Below are positions 1-4,507 of a stretch of DNA of 13,185 nt, one piece after another. How positions within the stretch are numbered: the first letter of the stretch is position 1; each line of letters begins with the position of its first letter. The stretch covers positions 1-13,185 of the forward strand of contig JAAEOI010000250.1 in NCBI GenBank assembly GCA_024244665.1, read 5' to 3'. Made by a program: the position numbers and the translations under genes. The notes under the pieces are model-generated. The model saw nothing but the letters and a program-made list of their open reading frames with translations, had not been told where the DNA came from and searched no databases. The stretch is from Bacteroidota bacterium. GTDB lineage: Bacteria; Bacteroidota; Bacteroidia; Bacteroidales; GCA-2748055.

Positions 1-416
1 AAGAAATTGAAATAAACTTTATAAGCCAAGTTCAGCTTACTCAGTTGATAATTCCAATACTGGCAACAAAGAACAAATCGTATATTATTAATACCACATC
101 AGCCCTGGGAGCTTATCCAAAACCTGATGGATTAGTTTATAGTGCCACAAAAGGGGCTATGAGAAATTTTACTGTTGGTTTAAGACATACGGTTAAAAAT
201 CTGGGAATTAAAGTGCTGGAGTTTATTCCACCCGTAACTGACACGTCAATGACCAGCAAGCGAAAGGAGAAAAAGATGCCAGTAAATGATCTTATTTCTA
301 AAGTATTACCACAGTTAAAAATAGAGAAGCAGGTAATTTCAGTTTTTAGTATCAGAGTATTTCTTTTCCTTGCTAAAATATATCCACATATTGCAAGGAA
401 AATATTATTTAGATAA
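1..416 (+). CDS. Short-chain dehydrogenase/reductase (DltE-like), 3' part only
   Basis: The frame is already open at base 3, so the start codon and the NAD(P)-binding Gly-rich motif lie outside the window; the TTG at 45 is internal, not a start. What remains is the second half of a classical SDR Rossmann domain. It has the N-F-I-S-Q-V helix, a catalytic Ser in NTTSALGAY, and 13 residues later the catalytic pair Tyr-x-x-x-Lys in VYSATKGAM. It continues as [10 protein letters not shown], the segment after the active site that in DltE-type SDRs reads IPP(x)VDT. The family reduces or oxidises small carbonyl/alcohol substrates with NAD(P)H in the cytoplasm. DltE resemblance is by motif only; the substrate cannot be told. 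The C-terminus is hydrophobic and basic. A hairpin with a T-run lies just downstream (453-495). Confidence 0.85.
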   Translation, partial: EIEINFISQVQLTQLIIPILATKNKSYIINTTSALGAYPKPDGLVYSATKGAMRNFTVGLRHTVKNLGIKVLEFIPPVTDTSMTSKRKEKKMPVNDLISKVLPQLKIEKQVISVFSIRVFLFLAKIYPHIARKILFR

Positions 417-430
417 AATGGATTTGTGTA

Positions 431-444
431 AACAAAACGCCACA
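431..444 (+). repeat. AACAAAACGCCACA motif, copy 1 of 2
   Basis: This 14-base word recurs at 2033-2046 with one difference (G for C at its tenth base). Both copies lie just after a gene's stop codon and just before the next gene. A shorter related word, GCTAACAA, occurs at 1087-1094 across the sulfatase stop and at 2030-2037. Such words resemble the left half of the palindromic intergenic elements, or integron-type attC sites, seen in environmental Bacteroidota; that identity is inference. Confidence 0.4.
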
Positions 445-452
445 CAACAAAG

Positions 453-495
453 GCTCATACTGCATACCGCAATTAGTTGCAGAAATGAGCTTTTT
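453..495 (+). terminator. Hairpin followed by T-run after the SDR gene
   Basis: The left arm GCTCAT (453-458) and CTGCA (460-464) pair with TGCAG (478-482) and ATGAGC (485-490), with a small internal loop (A against AA) and a 13-base apical loop. Five T follow at 491-495. Position and shape fit an intrinsic terminator for the dehydrogenase gene 37 bases upstream. The bulged, imperfect palindrome is also the shape of attC-like or interspersed hairpin elements, so the role is uncertain. The sulfatase reading frame runs straight through it, which suggests that the sulfatase 5' end has been replaced here. Confidence 0.55.
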
Positions 496-1108
496 ACTTC
501 TTGTTCTTCAAATGAGAAAGAAGCAGAAAAAGAAAGGATATTACCTAATATCTTATTTATTCCAGTTGATGACCTTCGGCCGGAGGAGTTAGGTGCTTAC
601 GGAGATGATAATATTATAACGCCTAATATTGATCTGTTGGCAGAACAAGGAGTTACTTTTACCAGAACCTATTGCCAACAAGCGGTCTGTAATCATTCAA
701 GAGCTAGCTTGCTTACCGGTCTTCGCCCCGATTCTATACAAGTGTGGGACTTGTATACAAATTTTAGAAAAAATCTAACTGATGTGGTTACATTGCCACA
801 GTTTTTCAAACAAAATGGATATACAACGATTGGTCTTGGAAAAACCTTTCACAATGATGACCCGGATACGATATCCTGGACTGCAATACCTGAAAATATT
901 GATGGTTTTCCATTTGATCCAGACGCGGTTTATGCTAATGAAGAAAACCTGGAAATCCAAAAGATGAAAATACTGTTATTGTACTATGGGGTGATCATGG
1001 CTGGAAACTTGGAGAGCATGTTGATTTAATTTCTCAGCAACTCAAAAAAGGTTGGAGATATTCTAAACCAGAAAAATCAACAAACCGCTAACAATATTTC
1101 TCATTCCG

Positions 1109-1684
1109 ATGATAAAGGCAACGAAAAACGACATTCCTGCGATAGTAGAAATATTAACTCCCCCTTTTTCCACTAACCAAAGCGTAAATCGTTGTGTCAA
1201 ACAAGACCGCAGACGCTTACAACGCATTGAAAATCAGATAAGGTATGCAAGTAAAGTCAGTATAAAAAACAACATGGCCTATATAAACAACACAAAAACA
1301 GGTGCTGTGTTATGCAATTTATCTAATGGTAAACAGGCCACCGTGTTGGATGATTTATATTTCCTTATTCAAGTATCCGGGCTAAGGTTAGGTTTACAGC
1401 TAATTGTGCGTGAAAAATTATTGAAGCAGATTCACCCTAAAACAGACTACTGTCATTTATGGTATATTGGCGTTGAGACCGCTTCACAAGGAAAAGGTAT
1501 TGGAACAAAAATGATAGAATATGTAAAGCAAATTTGTCGAGAAAAAAACCTCCCGATTCATTTGGAGACATCCAACACACTTAACTTCAAGTATTACGAA
1601 AAAAATGGATTTATTCTATACCGAAAAATCAAACTGCCAATGGATGATTTTGAATTGTACTTCTATTCTTGGGATCCGTTTTGA
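1109..1684 (+). CDS. GNAT family N-acetyltransferase
   Basis: A 191-residue protein, the usual size for a single GNAT domain. The acetyl-CoA pyrophosphate loop is visible as QGKGIGTKM (residues 127-135) right after the beta-4 strand LWYIGVETAS, and the late motif B follows as NLPIHLETSNTLNFKYYEKNGF split across about residues 146-168, where Asn-x-x-x-Tyr-Tyr-Glu-x-x-Gly-Phe is the classical end of the domain. Family members move an acetyl group from acetyl-CoA to an amine of a small molecule, antibiotic or protein; the substrate cannot be read from this sequence. It begins 17 bases after the ruined sulfatase's stop with no purine-rich ribosome site, as is common in Bacteroidota. It is one of the few genes in the AT-rich left part with no break. 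Codon use is AT-rich like its neighbours. Confidence 0.85.
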   Translation: MIKATKNDIPAIVEILTPPFSTNQSVNRCVKQDRRRLQRIENQIRYASKVSIKNNMAYINNTKTGAVLCNLSNGKQATVLDDLYFLIQVSGLRLGLQLIVREKLLKQIHPKTDYCHLWYIGVETASQGKGIGTKMIEYVKQICREKNLPIHLETSNTLNFKYYEKNGFILYRKIKLPMDDFELYFYSWDPF

Positions 1685-1737
1685 AGTTGAAGAACTGGAA
1701 TTGGATATATGATAGTATTAAACATTGAAGCCCTTGT

Positions 1738-2005
1738 ATGAGCCCAATTATATTAATAGTTACAATAGTTATAATTAGTCTCGCTTTGTTTAGTTGGATT
1801 CGTAGAAATAGCTCAGGTTGGAAAATACCAAAAGAACCTTTCCCAATAGATTGGAGAATTAGACATCAATCCCTATGGTGGAACCAATCGATCTGAATTT
1901 TTCTCTGTCGTGAGTGAATATTTTTTTGAGCGACCAAAGTTACTGGCGAAAAACCATCCTGATTTATACAATCTGCTGGAAAGAGTATTTAAGCAAAAAG
2001 AATAA
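1738..2005 (+). pseudogene. Zinc peptidase of the MtfA/M90 family with its catalytic centre deleted
   Basis: Two pieces of one protein family lie in different frames. ATG 1738 opens a membrane-anchored N-terminus (IILIVTIVIISLALFSW) followed by WKIPKEPFPIDWR, the start of the MtfA-like domain (FP-x-x-WR). From about 1859, in the next frame, comes ELDINPYGGTNRSEFF, VVSEYFFERP, then HPDLYNLLERVF and the stop 2003-2005, which is the conserved C-terminus of the same family (PYG-x-x-N-x-x-EFF-x-V-x-SEYFFE). Everything between, including the HExxH zinc site, is missing, and the join near 1853-1862 shifts the frame so the N-terminal frame stops at 1894-1896. MtfA proteins are cytosolic zinc aminopeptidases or glucose-uptake regulators; this copy cannot be active. 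A short unrelated membrane protein is the alternative for 1738-1896, but the FP-WR match argues against it. Confidence 0.8.
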
Positions 2006-2032
2006 TCAATGTGCATTTAAAACTCAATTGCT

Positions 2033-2046
2033 AACAAAACGGCACA
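2033..2046 (+). repeat. AACAAAACGGCACA motif, copy 2 of 2
   Basis: Thirteen of its 14 bases match the motif at 431-444. It ends one base before the ATG of the Fe-S protein gene (2048) and overlaps the GCTAACAA word (2030-2037), which is also found at 1087-1094. Its place is between genes of unrelated function, as for copy 1. Confidence 0.4.
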
Positions 2047-2047
2047 A

Positions 2048-2722
2048 ATGTCTGTAGAGTCCGAACTAAAAAAAGAGTGGATTGGTCAGGGTGCAGATTT
2101 CGTCTGTTTCGTAGATGTATCAAAACTACCTGCGGTACAAACCAAACAGTATCCCAATGCCATTGTGGTCGGGATTAGCCTTTCGCCCGGTTTTATTCAA
2201 GATATTCTACAAAATAAGCTGGGTATAAAGGATGAATTCAATAGGATTGAGGCTGCTACAGATAAATTGGCTGATGATATTGCAGACCATCTCAAATCGA
2301 AAGGATATTCTACATACTCTCAGTCAGAGATTAATATTTTGGCGACCGGCTTTTATAACGAAAATACACGAAGCACGCCTTTACCCCATAAAACCATTGC
2401 AGGATTGGCAGGCATAGGATGGATTGGCAATCACAACCTGCTGGTAAGCAGGGAATTCGGGAGTGCTATTTCTCTGTGTACAGTTCTTACAGATGCGCCT
2501 CTTGAAACAACTTTACATACCCCTGCCAGCTCCCAATGTGGAAGTTGCACTATTTGCAAAGATGCATGTCCAACAAAAGCAATTACAGGAAATATCTGGG
2601 GACTGGAGGTGTCAAGAGATGAAATAATTGACGTGGAAAAATGTAATTCCTGTCTAATATGCCTGGCTATTTGTCCCTGGACACAAAAATTACATGATTT
2701 GAAATATAGGAAAGGTTTTTAA
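2048..2722 (+). CDS. Small double-[4Fe-4S] protein, epoxyqueuosine-reductase (QueG)-like
   Basis: A 224-residue cytosolic protein. The middle has the QueG-like block PLPHKTIAGLAGIGWIGNHN, then LLVSREFGSAISLCTVLTDAPL, which in QueG surrounds the cofactor pocket. The C-terminal third is a two-cluster ferredoxin: CGSCTICKDACP (Cys 164, 167, 170, 174) and CNSCLICLAICP (Cys 199, 202, 205, 209), each CxxCxxCxxxCP. True QueG enzymes (about 300+ residues) reduce epoxyqueuosine to queuosine in tRNA. This shorter relative lacks the HEAT-like tail, and its exact reaction is unknown. The spacing between the two cluster motifs is short: related proteins usually carry more residues between the first Cys of cluster two and the last CxxCxxxCP, so a small deletion is possible. 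The last residues (HDLKYRKGF) overlap the frame of the next gene, so the tail may be fused. Confidence 0.75.
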   Translation: MSVESELKKEWIGQGADFVCFVDVSKLPAVQTKQYPNAIVVGISLSPGFIQDILQNKLGIKDEFNRIEAATDKLADDIADHLKSKGYSTYSQSEINILATGFYNENTRSTPLPHKTIAGLAGIGWIGNHNLLVSREFGSAISLCTVLTDAPLETTLHTPASSQCGSCTICKDACPTKAITGNIWGLEVSRDEIIDVEKCNSCLICLAICPWTQKLHDLKYRKGF

Positions 2723-3308
2723 ATACCTGATAATTGTGGTGATGGGAACGGTCCTTGCGGGCTGTCCCCCTCCCTGTACAACCATGCACACAGACAACGG
2801 TTCTCTGCCTGAAGAGGCACTGGCATTGGTCCCTTACCAGAATGGATCAACTTACAGATTTGTGCATTCAGCCGGAAAAGAGATACTTTTTCAGACCTCC
2901 AGGGAAACCTCCAGGGAGTAAAATTAGGATGATTGCTATCATGTAAGCTTCGAACAAAATGTTACCCGGATGGTTCCTGATTATCCCATATTTGAAATGA
3001 GGCTTTCTATTACAAAGGATGACACACTCCACTATTCGGCAAGGGCCTGGATAGGTATGTCAAGCTTCATTATACCCGTTTGGGAGGGTTGGATATCGGA
3101 CTTTGTTTACTTCGATTCGATCAGTCTGAATGGAAGGAGATTCTTTGAGGTATACAGGATCAAGAAACATGACAATTATTACAATAATAACGAACCTGAT
3201 GGTATCTATCCTGACAGCCTTTGGTATAATACCAGCCAGGGCATATTAAAGGTATTGATGTCAAACGGGGAATATTACCAGATAAATGAACAAAGTTCGA
3301 AGCTTTAA
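2703..3308 (+). pseudogene. Lipoprotein of unknown function, interrupted by two in-frame stops
   Basis: The frame is open from 2703 and encodes a clear lipoprotein signal, KVFKYLIIVVMGTVLAGC, with a lipobox (LAGC) and then PPPC. It has no ATG ahead of the basic residues, only GTG at 2736 and 2739 and ATG at 2742 inside the hydrophobic core, so the true 5' end seems lost where it overlaps the Fe-S gene. Reading continues to ILFQTSRETSRE and stops at 2919-2921 and again at 2925-2927. The same frame then runs on without interruption from DDCYHVSFEQNVTR to the stop at 3306-3308. A 12-base tandem duplication (2895-2918) sits immediately before the stops. The second part, rich in aromatic residues and alternating polar/hydrophobic segments, looks like a beta-sandwich. 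I do not recognise the family. Outer-membrane attachment is inferred from the lipobox. Confidence 0.65.
2895..2918 (+). repeat. 12-base tandem duplication next to the stop codons
   Basis: ACCTCCAGGGAA (2895-2906) is followed directly by ACCTCCAGGGAG (2907-2918), 11 of 12 bases identical. The unit is a multiple of three, so it adds residues (TSRE twice) without shifting the frame; the stop TAA begins at the next base. It may mark a slippage event that also introduced a compensating or damaging indel. Confidence 0.8.
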
Positions 3309-3353
3309 TACATTGACGCAAGTCATCGCTTCTTCTCTGACATTGCTCAGTGT

Positions 3354-4115
3354 TCAGTGCTCAGATATACCAAGAATCCACAGAACGCCTCCGCGAAGGT
3401 GCTCAACGAAGAGGGGGTCTTCATAGAACCAGGGGTCGTGGCCCAGGGCAGTGTACCACTGGCGCCCCCCTTCAAACTGGTGGCACCAGCAAAGCGGAAA
3501 CTGCTGTCCGAATGTCTCTCCTGGGTACTCATCCTTTCCCTCATCCTCCACGGTGGTCATATCGGCCGAGAGCAATACATGGATGTCCGGATTAAGCTGA
3601 AATGAGTAGTAGCACTCATCATTGATGGTCCACCTCTCAGGCAGGTGTGATGTGGAGGGGTGCTCCGGATCGGTCACCAGCACATCAAACTCCTGGTGGG
3701 GGGCATGGCGGATAAACTTCCCTCCCACCAGGGCCCAGTACCATGGCCACTCACGCTCGGTTGCATTGGCAGAGTGGATGGCTGCAAATCCTCCACCGCT
3801 CCAGATAAACTCCTGGAAGGCCTTTTTCTGAGCTTCTGTTTCAAATCCCTTGTTATTGGAGTTGGAAAAAATGATGGCGTCATACTGTTCCAGATTCTTA
3901 CCAGTAAGAACCGATGGTTGATCTGAGACATCGGTGAGGATTCCCTCAGCGACACAGATCTTCTCCAGTGCAGCAACACTGGCGGCAATGTTTTCATGCA
4001 CATACCCCTCCCCGTTTTTTGTATAGATCAATACACGTTTTTCTTCTCCCCGGAGCACAGCAAACGCATGGACAAAACCAAGTGCAAGCAGTAGAAAGAT
4101 GGCCAGTTTTTTCAT
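3354..4115 (-). CDS. Secreted ThuA-domain protein
   Basis: A 253-residue protein with a type I signal peptide (MKKLAIFLLLALGFVHAFA, cleavage near residue 19), followed by one ThuA domain, a class I glutamine-amidotransferase-like fold. Key blocks are RVLIYTKNGEGYVHE (27-41), the Gly-rich turn GGGFAAIHSANATE (107-120), WYWALVGGKF (125-134), EFDVLVTDPEHPST (142-155), and GRQWYTALGHDPW (217-229) near the end. Length and order match stand-alone secreted ThuA proteins, which in Bacteroidota sit among glycan-degradation genes. The domain is named from trehalose utilisation, but its reaction is unproven; a keto-sugar or glycoside-processing role is suspected from context. ATG 4115 gives a perfect signal peptide. 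It is convergent with the broken lipoprotein gene, 45 bases apart, with no convincing terminator. No damage is seen. Confidence 0.9.
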   Translation of the reverse strand: MKKLAIFLLLALGFVHAFAVLRGEEKRVLIYTKNGEGYVHENIAASVAALEKICVAEGILTDVSDQPSVLTGKNLEQYDAIIFSNSNNKGFETEAQKKAFQEFIWSGGGFAAIHSANATEREWPWYWALVGGKFIRHAPHQEFDVLVTDPEHPSTSHLPERWTINDECYYSFQLNPDIHVLLSADMTTVEDEGKDEYPGETFGQQFPLCWCHQFEGGRQWYTALGHDPWFYEDPLFVEHLRGGVLWILGISEH

Positions 4116-4166
4116 GTCTTATAATTGAGAATTAATTAACCACAAATAAATGCTTTATTTTGGAAA

Positions 4167-4271
4167 ATGAAAAGATTTGCGATGCTTTCGGGTCTCTTTT
4201 TAACCCTGCTCTCATGTGCGGTTGCCCAGAGCAAAGAACCTGATCTGGCAAAAAGAGGGCTGCAGTTATAA
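4167..4271 (+). pseudogene. Signal-peptide fragment of a lost exported protein
   Basis: ATG 4167, preceded by an AT-rich leader (TTTATTTTGGAAA), opens MKRFAMLSGLFLTLLSCAVAQ, a textbook signal peptide (lipobox-like LLSC or cleavage after AVA), followed by only 13 residues (SKEPDLAKRGLQL) and a stop at 4269-4271. The end coincides with the end of the opposing fragment 4270-4422, so both appear cut at one junction near 4262-4275. The parent gene cannot be named from so little. A real 34-residue secreted peptide is possible but less likely given the broken surroundings. Confidence 0.5.
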
Positions 4272-4422
4272 GAGGGTACAGGAAACTTCGGCTATCCTCA
4301 CTCACCTTAAGCCCGGAAGGTGCATTTTCCGGTCCACCGGGCAATTCAACCACCCGGGCATGTACACCCAGGTTAAGGGAAACTATAATCCCAACTGAAA
4401 GAAATGTTTGAGTCAATTTCAT
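4270..4422 (-). pseudogene. N-terminal fragment of an exported protein, possibly GH140/DUF4038-like
   Basis: On the minus strand, ATG at 4422 starts MKLTQTFLSVGIIVSLNLGVHA, a signal peptide, then a mature start ENAPSGLKVSEDSRSFLYP. The segment LKVSEDSRSFL resembles the opening strand of DUF4038/GH140 (apiosidase-type) enzymes, which begin with L-x-V-S-x-x-x-R-x-(F/L)-x then DGTPFF. Here the sequence passes into the reverse of the neighbouring signal-peptide fragment after Tyr-Pro-Leu (about 4272), so the catalytic domain is gone. The family guess rests on about ten residues and is weak; the existence of a truncated exported-protein start is better supported. The frame extends beyond to 4132, but that part is the antisense of the + fragment. 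Confidence 0.5.
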
Positions 4423-4507
4423 TCTTAATTGGCTAATAGCAACCCATCTCAACCTAAATTAACTAATTTCAGCTGTAATTTCTGGAACTAGCAACTATTT
4501 TTCAGAT

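Larger units (their letters stand above)
418..1091 (+). pseudogene. Sulfatase (iduronate-2-sulfatase-like, S1_7 type), multiply deleted remnant
   Basis: From about 502 the frame reads like a sulfatase lipoprotein: a lipobox-like LFTSC, then [14 protein letters not shown] with the metal-binding Asp pair, the active-site block [16 protein letters not shown] (Cys codon 688-690), and GLGKTFH, in the order of iduronate-2-sulfatase relatives. These enzymes remove sulfate esters from glycans in the periplasm. Near 955-965 the frame breaks. In the third frame, the late sulfatase motif [17 protein letters not shown] follows at once (from 963), then the extreme C-terminal type sequence ISQQLKKGWRYSKPE, stopping at 1089-1091. 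The phosphate/sulfate-pocket middle and the region after WGDHGW are therefore missing, and the signal-peptide start is lost. The modification motif is also damaged: CNHSR where CxPSR is expected (CCN to CAT would do it). ATG 418 is only the first in-frame start after the SDR stop. Confidence 0.85.

Noticed and set aside
137..445. 102-codon minus-strand frame over the dehydrogenase gene
   Set aside because: It is antisense of the conserved SDR active site and has no known motif.
3309..3353. Small inverted repeat TGAC/GTCA as a bidirectional terminator between the lipoprotein and ThuA genes
   Set aside because: The stem is only 4 bp with no T-run.
4400..4435. Bacteroidota promoter (TTTG then TAnnTTTG) ahead of the GH2 gene
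   Set aside because: TTTG at 4407-4410 is followed by TAATTGG at about 15 bases; the spacing is too short and the downstream word is imperfect.
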